A stretch of 64,000 nt of DNA from Pedobacter sp. Leaf170 (lineage in GTDB: Bacteria > Bacteroidota > Bacteroidia > Sphingobacteriales > Sphingobacteriaceae), in contig NZ_CAKLBP010000001.1 of the NCBI RefSeq assembly GCF_920984665.1, positions 400,858 to 464,857 on the forward strand. The letters are read 5' to 3'. The translations under genes were made by a program, and so were the position numbers. Shown here piece after piece: positions 39,901-49,100 of the stretch. The notes beneath the pieces are model-generated. The model was not told the DNA's origin and did not search any database. It worked only from the letters and a program-made list of their open reading frames with translations. The stretch's first letter is position 1. Every line of letters starts with the position of its first letter.

Positions 39901-41442
39901 CTAAAAGATTCATTAGAACCTTCAAAAAATGGTGGAATAATAATTTCACCTGATGAAACTAAAAGAACATTACGTGAGCTTACTGAGATTCAGGCAAAAA
40001 TTGACAAAATAATAAATCCTTCGACTGGTAAAGCAAATTCATCATTTACTCAAGGGTTAAAATCTCAGTACGACACATCTAGCAAAGTTGCAGACAAAGT
40101 ATCAAAAGATTTGGGTCAGTTATCCGGTGGATTCAGCGAATTATCAAGTGCTTTAGGCGGAGTTGACACAAAAGCCGGCTATGCTCTAGATACTGTTGCT
40201 AAACTTGCTCAGGTTGGTTCTGATGCTGCTGGAGCTTTTTCAAGTTTCGCTAGTGGTGATATTATTGGCGGTATAACCAAAACAATAAGTGCAGTTGCCG
40301 GCCTTTTCTCTATTGGTAAAAAAGTTAAGGAGATGAATGCAGCTGCCCGGAAAGAAGTTGCTGACTTCTACGCTAGTGCGATATCTGGTGAACGTGAGTA
40401 TCAGGATATGTTAAAGCAGCGTGAGCTACAAACTATCCGTAATAATAAAATAGCTCTACAGGGTATTCGTGACGAATTAGCCTTAAGGCGTGCTCAAAAT
40501 GCTGAGTATGCGAAAGAGAGTGCAGAGATTATGGCAAAGCTGCAAGGCCAGTCTTATATTTCTGCTGAAACGTACACTCATGGAACCTGGTTCCGAAAAG
40601 CTTCAGTTGATAAAACCTACAGTAGCTTGAGAGGTATGAGCTTTGAGCAGTTAAGCTCTCTTTTAGCCCAGGGCAAACTTGAAGGTGATGCCAAGGCTTT
40701 AGTTGAACGATTAAAGGAACTTGAGCAAAAAGGTTATGATGCCACAGCCGCAATGGCTGATTTAGCAAAGGAAACTCAAGAGATTTTCACGGGTACAACC
40801 GCTGATAGTCTTACTGATTCTTTGCTTGATATGTTTAAAGCTGGTAAAACGGGAGTTACCGACCTTGCTGAATTCTTTAAAAGCACAATGGATGATGCTG
40901 CCTTATCAATCTTTAAGAACAAAGTTCTTGCGGAGATGATGAGTAAGTTTTATGATGAATTTTCAACTAAAGCGCAAAGTGGTGATGAGTTGACTGATAG
41001 TGAAATCAAAAGCTTGCAAACATTATTTACATCACTTACAGATGATGCGAAAGCAAAGTTTGAAGCTCTTAAAAAAGTAACGGGTTCAAATCTATCGGAT
41101 GGACCTAGCAAGGCTATTACCGGAATAATTGCTTCTGCTGGATTAACAGAAGATTCAGCCAATAAAGCGATGGGAATTTGGAGGGGTCAATACGACTTAA
41201 CAAAAACACTCGTGAAATTATCAAACGATTCTGTTGCGCATTTGATGAGCATTAGCAAGTATTTAATGGATATGTACAACATTTCTGTAAACACCTTCAA
41301 TCTTTCATTGGAGATAAGGGATAACACCTTAAGAACCGCTAACAACACAGACAATCTGAATGCAATTCTTTTAAAGATTGAAAAGAACACAAGTGGAGGT
41401 AGCGGCTACCAAAACCTAATAAATAACGGTGTAAAAATTTAA
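36988..41442 (+). CDS. Tail tape measure protein
   Basis: A 1484-residue protein. Residues about 55-270 match the tape-measure domain (QVRGEFQQIEVAYRTML, then VTPFGLQDVASGSKQLLAYG, then GRGIPIYQALAD). Hydrophobic segments occur near 290-360, followed by long coiled coils (about 450-900) and a Gly/Ala region near 1085-1130. The length suggests a tail of roughly 200 nm by the usual rule of one residue per 1.5 angstrom. It defines a long non-contractile tail together with absent sheath genes. Confidence 0.9.
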   Translation: MSVNVAGGDLQWNAGIDLSQFNQDIQSIRNGLNSLTDNQKKQGADLEDFAKKAAAAAAGYFSIQAAKDFVVSMVQVRGEFQQIEVAYRTMLGSKEKADKLMAESVKLAAVTPFGLQDVASGSKQLLAYGFAAQDITKNLEMLGNIASGVGSQLNDVVYLYGTLKASGRVTQMDINQFAGRGIPIYQALADTMKINVEQVREYVSAGKVGFPQVEAAFNKLTGAGGQFFNLMQEQSKTLTGQLSNLEDAWAVMLNDLGKQNEGVFASAIGGAITLIENYQEVIDILASVVAGYGAYRAALLVTAATTSIATYATTGFTAAEILQYYWTTTLTKAQKLLNATMLANPYVAVAAALAALGTYLYLTSENALKLKTASELTTEAMARQGDAVETAESKLRVYIEMLRNTNLSETERVNIYNKIKSIDPSIVRGIDEKTISYGKLKTSVDAYIVSLRQKFAAEANEGAIKSSIEQENALRKAIEERERITNAYLSQGLTRKDITDKSPAIQRDILKQENDARNLLLKQQIETNKLIGKSVQTGSKEQIAAAEKDLQIIQSQKKLYAKGTIEFLTIQQQAVEKQEEINELRKLKQKADNPVAEVQKTSKNKAYYEAIVKDNTEKLEALDKGEKDFSSKAAPLKKRILDAQKELLSFSTNEKAAKKANDEMFQWSEKRIEILDKISEAYNKANSSAKTQNQQEIEANQAKYKSLRDELAKYNREAKKSGRPQLGNETAQMINNAELKEDYSIKYKQDTEKQSIEFEKQKNLYEDFENYKTTFGKVAAEKRYGTELRSYDDLLNGLKASYSKLAIKSVGPLGLTGGEKERLDNEEKQIKSLQEIEASRYAAAYESALTYNQNIERINAEYRDKAKKLEGKITDEQKQVLLKKRDDAISAASDEAIAKTDIYKRLAEQTLDITQAQVKEQAKALKELLKDDTLSDDLKSRIQGQLDKVEFTLKIGVNQSNLDALKLRLHLLKDSLEPSKNGGIIISPDETKRTLRELTEIQAKIDKIINPSTGKANSSFTQGLKSQYDTSSKVADKVSKDLGQLSGGFSELSSALGGVDTKAGYALDTVAKLAQVGSDAAGAFSSFASGDIIGGITKTISAVAGLFSIGKKVKEMNAAARKEVADFYASAISGEREYQDMLKQRELQTIRNNKIALQGIRDELALRRAQNAEYAKESAEIMAKLQGQSYISAETYTHGTWFRKASVDKTYSSLRGMSFEQLSSLLAQGKLEGDAKALVERLKELEQKGYDATAAMADLAKETQEIFTGTTADSLTDSLLDMFKAGKTGVTDLAEFFKSTMDDAALSIFKNKVLAEMMSKFYDEFSTKAQSGDELTDSEIKSLQTLFTSLTDDAKAKFEALKKVTGSNLSDGPSKAITGIIASAGLTEDSANKAMGIWRGQYDLTKTLVKLSNDSVAHLMSISKYLMDMYNISVNTFNLSLEIRDNTLRTANNTDNLNAILLKIEKNTSGGSGYQNLINNGVKI

Positions 41443-42377
41443 TGAAATTAACAATAATCATATTGACGATGTATAGCCTTTCTTTAGCTGATTTATCAAA
41501 CTTCGGTTTTCATGGAGGAAAGCAGGCAAATAGCGATATCGCTTTATCTGGTTTTTTGGATATGCCGGCAAGGCTTGGAAAAACATTTCATTCATGGGCA
41601 GAAGAAGATTCAATAGAACCTTATGTTAATGCTAATGAAATTTTCTTTAGTGGCCGATCAATTAATCTCACTGGATATATTCAGGGATCTGATATTGAGG
41701 ATTGCAGCACGAAGGCAAAGCAGCTGTATAATTATATTGATGGATTCACTGGATTAGTTCCTTTAACATCAAATTGGGGCACTTACTCAGTTTATGTTGA
41801 CAATGCCATTGTCGGTGAGAGGTTGTCTAGTCGCCTATTGAAAATCACTATTCCAATGCGTGAGCCGTTAGTAAACATATCGGGCGCAACTTTACCAGTG
41901 ACGAATGCTAAGTATGGAATAGATGGTATTTCCTTTAAGGATATGGGTGCATTTAGCTTAGAACTTTCGGGCGACAGGTTCAATCGACCAGCTCCTAGAA
42001 ACGAAAGCATAACCTCATACGCAAAAGAGTCGTTTGTTATCGCTAAAAAAGATCCTCCAGTTTTAACGCTTAAGCTGGCAATCCTTGACCCTACCTTTTC
42101 CGGCTTGAAAGACAAAGTGCAAAGCTTAATGGCATTATTAGCTAAACCAGGCTTAAGAACACTGAACTATAACAATGATTTCTTAAGAAGTTTTTTTGTA
42201 AAAGACGGTTTCACGGTTTCTGGCATCAGGACAATGGGCGCTTCCAAACTATGCTTCATTGACATCAAGATAACTGAAATAATCAATTCATCAACCGTAG
42301 ACCTAATCGATTTATTGGATAACGAATCATATCGAATACTTGACAGTGAGGGTAATACTTTAAAATTATTCATCTAA
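41442..42377 (+). CDS. Distal tail protein-like
   Basis: A 311-residue protein coupled to the tape measure (TAATG). The pattern SGRSINLTGYIQGSDIEDCS and later FSLELSGDRF suggests a Dit-like baseplate hub that links tube and tip. The first 17 residues are hydrophobic, but Met10 is an alternative start. Position after the tape measure is the best support. Confidence 0.6.
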   Translation: MKLTIIILTMYSLSLADLSNFGFHGGKQANSDIALSGFLDMPARLGKTFHSWAEEDSIEPYVNANEIFFSGRSINLTGYIQGSDIEDCSTKAKQLYNYIDGFTGLVPLTSNWGTYSVYVDNAIVGERLSSRLLKITIPMREPLVNISGATLPVTNAKYGIDGISFKDMGAFSLELSGDRFNRPAPRNESITSYAKESFVIAKKDPPVLTLKLAILDPTFSGLKDKVQSLMALLAKPGLRTLNYNNDFLRSFFVKDGFTVSGIRTMGASKLCFIDIKITEIINSSTVDLIDLLDNESYRILDSEGNTLKLFI

Positions 42378-43702
42378 TGGGAGATAAACAATTTCCGACC
42401 GATTATATCAGGCTTACACCAGTTGTGGGCACAGAAAAGATTATGGCTGCTCGCCTTAATGACGGTAAGATGTTCTGGGTGCTACTATCTGATATAACCG
42501 CAGGTTTTCAGCCTGCCTTGGCGAGTGGCACAACAATAAAAACCATTAATGGCCAAAGTATCTTAGGTGGAGGGAACATTACAATCTCTGGCGGTGGTAG
42601 TCCTACCACTGATGCTGGTGCTTTGACCTCTGGAACATTAGCTGATGCTAGACTATCTACTAATGTTGCTAAACTAGAAACAATCGGAACAGAAAAAGTC
42701 ATTGCAAAAAATAATTTACGTGCTGTCGTTCTTGGTCCAGGTGTAAAAGAGTATACAGATACCAATAGTGAGAGCAGTATTCAAATTGATACTGCATGGC
42801 TTGATTCCTATGCAAGCTCTAAAGGTTGGGGTTCTGGTGGTGGAAATACTACTCCCGCACCCCCCACTTTAACAGCTAATGATTCAACTGATACACTTAC
42901 CGCATCCCATGCTTTAGGTACAACTGAAATTGTGATGAGTGTTAATGATGCCGCTTACATTCCGTATTCACCTATTTCAGTTGGAAATGTAGCACGTGCA
43001 GCTGGTTACTGGAAATTTAAAATTAAATCTGCAACTGGCAGAAATGAAAGTTCAGTTGTTAGCAGTCCTGCTTTTACAGTAGCAAGCGGAGGTGGAGCTT
43101 TTACACCTAAAACAATCTTTATAAACCTGTGTAGCGAATATGCTGATGGAAGTGTTACTAATCCGCCAAACGCTAATGTTCTAAACGCAACAAATACTCA
43201 ATTAGGAACGATAAACGGTTTCACTTCTCCTAATTTAAAAGATATAACTGGCATCTTAACTGGTATCACATTAACAAATAGCGGTGCGTTTTCAGGTGGT
43301 AATTCTCAGATATCAACAGCACAAGATTCAGCTGGCAATACAGGAGTATATGAAAATGCTGCAGTAAATACAGGTTGGTCAATAAATGGTGGAACATCAG
43401 CCAAAATAAATTTCTTAGGGCTTACAGCGGGTAAGTATTATCAATTATACTTCTTGATGCCTATGGATAATGCCGTTGTGCGAGGTGTAACCATTAACGG
43501 AACTACAAAAAACAGAACTTCCACAAGTTCGGCTGCCTCGTTTGGTGCTGCTGCTAATGGACTGAATGATCCTGAGTTTATAGTTTTCAATAATCTTACA
43601 AGTGTGACGAGCATTGAAGCCGCCATTAACAGGGTGAGCGGTGACTACGGTGCGACACTAGCATTAATTGTACTTCAAGAATCTGATACAGCAAAACCAT
43701 AA
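42377..43702 (+). CDS. Tail fibre-like protein
   Basis: A 441-residue protein with a fibre-type motif TIKTINGQSILGGGNITISG at residues about 54-73, a Ser/Thr-rich fibronectin-like middle (170-235) and a C-terminal beta domain. Such INGQSILG segments occur in tail fibres of many phages. It overlaps both neighbours by one base and is likely part of the host-contact structure. Confidence 0.65.
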   Translation: MGDKQFPTDYIRLTPVVGTEKIMAARLNDGKMFWVLLSDITAGFQPALASGTTIKTINGQSILGGGNITISGGGSPTTDAGALTSGTLADARLSTNVAKLETIGTEKVIAKNNLRAVVLGPGVKEYTDTNSESSIQIDTAWLDSYASSKGWGSGGGNTTPAPPTLTANDSTDTLTASHALGTTEIVMSVNDAAYIPYSPISVGNVARAAGYWKFKIKSATGRNESSVVSSPAFTVASGGGAFTPKTIFINLCSEYADGSVTNPPNANVLNATNTQLGTINGFTSPNLKDITGILTGITLTNSGAFSGGNSQISTAQDSAGNTGVYENAAVNTGWSINGGTSAKINFLGLTAGKYYQLYFLMPMDNAVVRGVTINGTTKNRTSTSSAASFGAAANGLNDPEFIVFNNLTSVTSIEAAINRVSGDYGATLALIVLQESDTAKP

Positions 43703-44745
43703 TGTTAACAGCTAAAAAATATATTACCGGAACGGCAGTGTTTGACAAGCTCATTGCGACCATTACTTTTAGTAGTGCCCCAAGCGATTTAGTTGTATCA
43801 ATACCTCCTTTAAAATACAACAAAAAGAATTGGTTCAGTTTTGAAATGGATGACCACAGTTCGTCTATTCCATTTGCCCTCAGTGTGCTTGCGAATAAGT
43901 TCTACACCGATGGTTGCGGCAATAACAAACCGTATACAATGGCTGCTTCTGTGAATGGCGCTCAGGAAATGACCGGAGAGGAGTATGACTTTAGTAATGA
44001 AGTTGGTGATAGATTAAGAGGTGTGATAGCTGCTGATGGCGATTTATCCGATCATGGATATTATCATGACCCGGTTGGTTTTGGGGCAGACATGACTCCT
44101 TTGCAAAGCACAATCGCAATGCAGGATTTTATACGAAGAAAATTTAATGGCTTTCAAACTCGCAGCAAAATTGTGCCGACAAACTATGCAGGGCATGCCC
44201 AAGCAGCATTTGACCAAGGTTATTTATATTCAACTTCTCAAAGTCAGTCAGACGGATTTACCGCTGAATGGCAATATTCTCCACCAGGTAACAACGGTAT
44301 AGTAGGACCCTTTGCAGCACTACGAAGGGATTTTACAGACCAATGGGCTAACGATTTAAACTTCATTAAAGGTAGTATAACCAATCTTGTTGCGGCCAAC
44401 GATAAATTTTACAGGATTGGTTCACACACTATTGATAATCAACCTGCTTTTCAATCATTTTTCGATTTTGTACAATCATCATCAAACGACCAGCTTTGGG
44501 TTACTACTACCCGTGAGGTGTTCGAATACAAAGAAGTTAAAGCTTTGCCAATTACTCAAAGTCTGGTTGGTAATACATTAACCCTCGAAGTTGACTTAAG
44601 CACATTGTCAGCTAAGAACATGTGGAAGGATTTGTCTTTCCTGCTCAATACGACCGCAAACATTCAATCGGTCACTACAAACGCAAATAGCTATTCATTT
44701 AATAATTCATCAAAACTGGTAAACATTTTTAAAAAAACATCATGA
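43702..44745 (+). CDS. NodB-like polysaccharide deacetylase on the tail
   Basis: A 347-residue protein. Metal-binding features of the NodB fold are visible: FEMDDHSS (48-54, Asp50-Asp51) and DHGYYHD (117-123, His118 and His122), with a later RIGSH that may serve as the catalytic base region. There is no signal peptide. The enzyme would deacetylate surface polysaccharide during adsorption. It lies within the tail gene cluster and overlaps the next gene by 4 bases. Confidence 0.65.
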   Translation: MLTAKKYITGTAVFDKLIATITFSSAPSDLVVSIPPLKYNKKNWFSFEMDDHSSSIPFALSVLANKFYTDGCGNNKPYTMAASVNGAQEMTGEEYDFSNEVGDRLRGVIAADGDLSDHGYYHDPVGFGADMTPLQSTIAMQDFIRRKFNGFQTRSKIVPTNYAGHAQAAFDQGYLYSTSQSQSDGFTAEWQYSPPGNNGIVGPFAALRRDFTDQWANDLNFIKGSITNLVAANDKFYRIGSHTIDNQPAFQSFFDFVQSSSNDQLWVTTTREVFEYKEVKALPITQSLVGNTLTLEVDLSTLSAKNMWKDLSFLLNTTANIQSVTTNANSYSFNNSSKLVNIFKKTS

Positions 44746-46133
44746 AAATCAAACTCACACTTCTAGCCTTATTAATTGCTATTGGCTCTATGGCGCAAAC
44801 AACGACTGCCATAGATGGCGTAAAATATACCTATAAAAAAGAAGAGAAAAAACTTACAAAAGTGACATTCTCAAACGGTGTTGTGTTAGATATTGAAGGA
44901 AGCAATTCTGTATCAGCTGTCACATTAGCTTTGAAGAAGTATCTTGAAAAAGCACAAGTTCCACCGGTACAAAATACGCCAACTAATCCGACACCGGTAC
45001 CATCGTCTGGAACGAAACCAACATTTGTATTGCCATCCGGAAATTACACAGAAGTTGCATTAATCAGTGGAAAAACTTTGGACTTGTCCGGTTACTCTAA
45101 TCAAAAAATTAAACTAAAGCCCGGTAACTATAGTAGTATTTACATTACCGGCAATAAGCTTAAAAATATCATCATTGATGCTAATGGAGTAAATCTTGAA
45201 AAATCCGGAATTGAATTGGGTTCTGGCGATTTCGTTGAAATATATGGAATCAAAATGTCAAACAACAACTCGAGAGTTTTACGCTTCGATTTTGCCCTGA
45301 ATAATTTTCATGTTTACAATTCAACCTTCATCAACTGTGGTGATTATGCTTTCTATTGCAATCGAGCAAAAGAGGTAGACTATAATGGTAAAGTTGAAAC
45401 TGCAAACATAGGTCTTAAAATAATCAATAACGTTTTTGATAATTTCGGCAACATCCAGATGGAAGGAAAGCTGGATAAAAATTTAAATGCAGACAAAGGT
45501 TTATTCAAGAATCCGGAGGTTGCGTATAACACATTCAAAAACTCGCCTTGGCTTGGTTCTGCGGTGGTATTTGAAAATGTCGAAAACTTCAATTTCCATC
45601 ATAATATCGTTGATAATGTAAACACTCAAAATACCAATCACAATGGTGTTTTCTTCGCTCAAGGAAGTGGAAAGTTTCATAATAATAAACTCACTAACTA
45701 CCAGGGTAATGCAATAAGAATGTGGCTCTACTCTCGAGGCTCTACCCCTTACACCAGTGAGATTTATAACAATATATGTTTCAATACAAGTAAGTACGGA
45801 GCATTCGAGCTACAGGGATTTGACAGATACATAATTTCTGGCAAAACAACATTCGCCAATGCAAAAGTATATAACAACACAGTTGGCAGAATGAACACTT
45901 CCAAAGATTGGGAGGGTCAAATCCTTGATTTATACAATTATGGCGGTTCACTTGAATTTTATAACAACTTAGGCTTCGAATTGAATTACTCAGGAAGGCC
46001 AATCGGAAACATGATTAATAACATGAGCGATGTGGTCATTAAGGAATCTGGCAACATTTATAAATCATCCCTTAACGATGTGGTTGACGCTGCATTCAAT
46101 TCAAAATTTACCGGTATCGGAGCTTCACTATAA
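44742..46133 (+). CDS. Beta-helix protein with Sec signal peptide
   Basis: A 463-residue protein beginning with a signal peptide (MKIKLTLLALLIAIGSMAQ). A Pro/Thr linker follows (near 77-90), then a right-handed beta-helix with many short N/G-rich turns (EIYGIKMSNNNSRVL, VYNSTFINCGDYAFYC) as in pectate-lyase-like enzymes. A Sec signal on a gene inside a tail operon is odd: the product would be exported by the host cell rather than assembled in the cytoplasm. Confidence 0.65.
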   Translation: MKIKLTLLALLIAIGSMAQTTTAIDGVKYTYKKEEKKLTKVTFSNGVVLDIEGSNSVSAVTLALKKYLEKAQVPPVQNTPTNPTPVPSSGTKPTFVLPSGNYTEVALISGKTLDLSGYSNQKIKLKPGNYSSIYITGNKLKNIIIDANGVNLEKSGIELGSGDFVEIYGIKMSNNNSRVLRFDFALNNFHVYNSTFINCGDYAFYCNRAKEVDYNGKVETANIGLKIINNVFDNFGNIQMEGKLDKNLNADKGLFKNPEVAYNTFKNSPWLGSAVVFENVENFNFHHNIVDNVNTQNTNHNGVFFAQGSGKFHNNKLTNYQGNAIRMWLYSRGSTPYTSEIYNNICFNTSKYGAFELQGFDRYIISGKTTFANAKVYNNTVGRMNTSKDWEGQILDLYNYGGSLEFYNNLGFELNYSGRPIGNMINNMSDVVIKESGNIYKSSLNDVVDAAFNSKFTGIGASL

Positions 46134-46136
46134 TTT

Positions 46137-49100
46137 ATGATTAACTCTTTAGCAATTTTCAGGGCAGGCAATATAATTGCCAATATTGATATCGATGAAA
46201 ACACGGTATTCAATGCAAAGTTACCAGGCACAGAACTCATTACGTGTCCGGTAACTACTTTGACTGTACTCAAACTTGAGGAAGAGGATTATATTATTTG
46301 GAAGAACGCTCCTTATAAAATCAGAGTAAAACCACAGGTTGGGAAAAACAGCGAGAACCTTGCTAAAACTTATAACATCAATTTTCTTGCAAGATTTTAC
46401 GACCTGCTTGATACTTATGTACAAGATGAGGGCGCTCATGTTTTTCCATATTTCGGTACAGCTGCTGAGCATCTGGCTTTATTGTTAGCAAGCGCGAATA
46501 TTGATGACACTGATTGGATTGCTGGACAAGTCGATAACACTGAGCCTTTACTTTTAAATTACGACTGGACTTTCATCAGGCCAGCACTTGATATGATTGC
46601 TGAAGCATTCAAGTTAGAATGGAGTGCTAATGGTACCACGATAAATCTTGTTGCTACAGTTGGAAGCGATACTGGTTTAACTTTTGAACAAGGCCGAAGC
46701 AAAGGCCTTCATCAGATTGAAATCAATTCAGATACCAGCAAAGAGAAAATTAACAGGGTTTATGGTATTGGAGGCACAAGAAATATCGATTCTAAGTATA
46801 GAAATGGCGAAGAAACAAATCTTGTGTTCGAAGAACGCTATGTTGAAACGCCTGGTGTTACTGCCGGATCTGAAAGAGTTCGAGAAGGTAAGTATGAAAA
46901 CCTTGAATTATATCCTCGATTTCAGGGAGTCGTAGGAGCTGTTAATTTCATTAGCGAAAACGGAAAAATAACATCAGCAACAATTCAGGACACCGAAATC
47001 GACTTTAACCTACTGAATCAATTGCAAGAAGGTGTCAAACCTAAAGTCAGCTTTCTTACTGGTCCTGTAACAGGCATAGATTTTGAAATAAGCGATTTTA
47101 ATTTCTCTACCAAAACCGTTACGTTAATTCCTTTTACCGATACCACCGGCTATTATTATCCGAGTGCAACGAGTAAACCTGAATCTGGTGATAAGTTCAC
47201 TTTCATCGATGTGAGAATGCCCGCATCTTATGTAGCAACTTGGGAAAACAAATTAAAAGCCGAAACAACTGCATTTTTAAACCAGAACAAAGGCCAAAGA
47301 ATAATCTACTCTGTTAAACCGGATGCAAAACATCTTCGGGATAATAACATTCAACTTAATATTGGTGATAGGGTAACATTAATAGATAGCGAATTTGAAA
47401 TAAATGAAATCGTACGTTTTACAGAAATCAGTTATCCTTTAGTAGATGAATTCGATGTTACTGGTATTATCGGAAATGAAATTGTTTATGATAAGGTGTC
47501 GAAAATTTTCGCTACTGTTTTAAACAACACAAAACAGATTGCAGAAATTACAGCTCGTGGAATCATTCAATACAAAAGAGCGGCTCAAGCCTTGCGCCAA
47601 TTAGAATCGAGTGTTTTTGATACTGATGGTAATTTCGATACGGATAAATTTAATGTAGGAGTTCTTACAGCCGCAATTGGAATTTTCGGCGTAAAGTCTC
47701 AAAACTTTGTGCTTAGTGCCGTTCGATTAACTGATAATATTGGTGGTGATGCTAATGCGGTAAATATATCAGGCGGTCAGCTTATCCACTTGGAAATTTC
47801 AAATATCGGCACAAATGGTGACACCTGGACAATCACTCCATTAAGCCAGAGCGGTCTGAATCCTTTAAGTCTTTATTACATCTATGTTAAGTGTAGCAAA
47901 ACTTCTCAGGTTGGGAGCTGGGTTGTTACTACCGACAAAATCAAACCTGAAGATGTTGCAGGATTTTACCACTTCCTTGCAGGCAGAATTTATCCGGTGA
48001 ACAATGGCTTTAGAGATTCTGAATTTACTTACGGTATAACAGATATCACAGGAAACAGAATTAAAACCGGTACAATTACCGGAAGAAATAATGCGCTTGA
48101 AATAAACCTTGAGACAGGAACCATTAAAGGTGATGTGACTTTTGTTGGCAACTCATTATCGGCAATAAATAATATTTCAAACAATGCCAGTTCCGCTTTA
48201 AATAATGCGGCAACAGCTCAAGGCGTTGCCAATACTGCAATTTCAAATGCAGGCTCAGCTTTGACCGCTGCGAATAACGCACAGAATTCTGCAAATCTTG
48301 CCAATCAGGTAATCGCCAATATAGCGAACGATAATATTCTTGCTGCTTCTGAAAAACCAGATGTATTAAAAGAATATAACATCATTATTGGAGAGCGGCC
48401 AATCATCGTTGCTCAGGCTGGGCAATATTCAGTTAGTGCAACTAATTACGACAATAATTATTCTGCTTTAATCAATTATCTAAACCCCTTGCTTTCTGCA
48501 ATGGGTTCGGATGACGTTATCAATGGAACTACTTTCAGGCAGTATTTTACCAACTACTACAATGAGAAAGTTAGTTTATTAGGTGCTATTGCCATCAAAG
48601 CAAAGCAATTGGCTGATAACGCTCAATCCACAGCAAACACCGCAATCAGCAATGCTGCAATCGTTCAAAATAACTTAACCAATATTCAGAATGCATTAGG
48701 TGGCTTGGCTTACCAATCGGCAGTAGAGTTGGCTCAACTGGGTAGTACCATAATTCAAGGTGGATATATTAAGACATCTTTAATTGAAACCAATGCGTTA
48801 ATTATATCCGGTGGATTGGCAACGCAAAGCTTTGCTCAATCTGCGGCTAATAATGCTGGCACAGATGCTTTAAGTAATGCAACAACTTTAGTTAATAACC
48901 TACAAATCGGTGCTGTCAATAATTTAAACAACAGCAATTTTGCTTTAGGTTTAACAGGATGGGTTTTAAACGGCGGGGTGGCGACCCCGGTAACAGTTGA
49001 TGGTCGAAGTGCTGTTTTTATTGGATCAACTGCTTATAGCCATGGAATATATACAAACAGTATTATTAAATCAAAAGCAAATACCTGGTACACAATTTCA

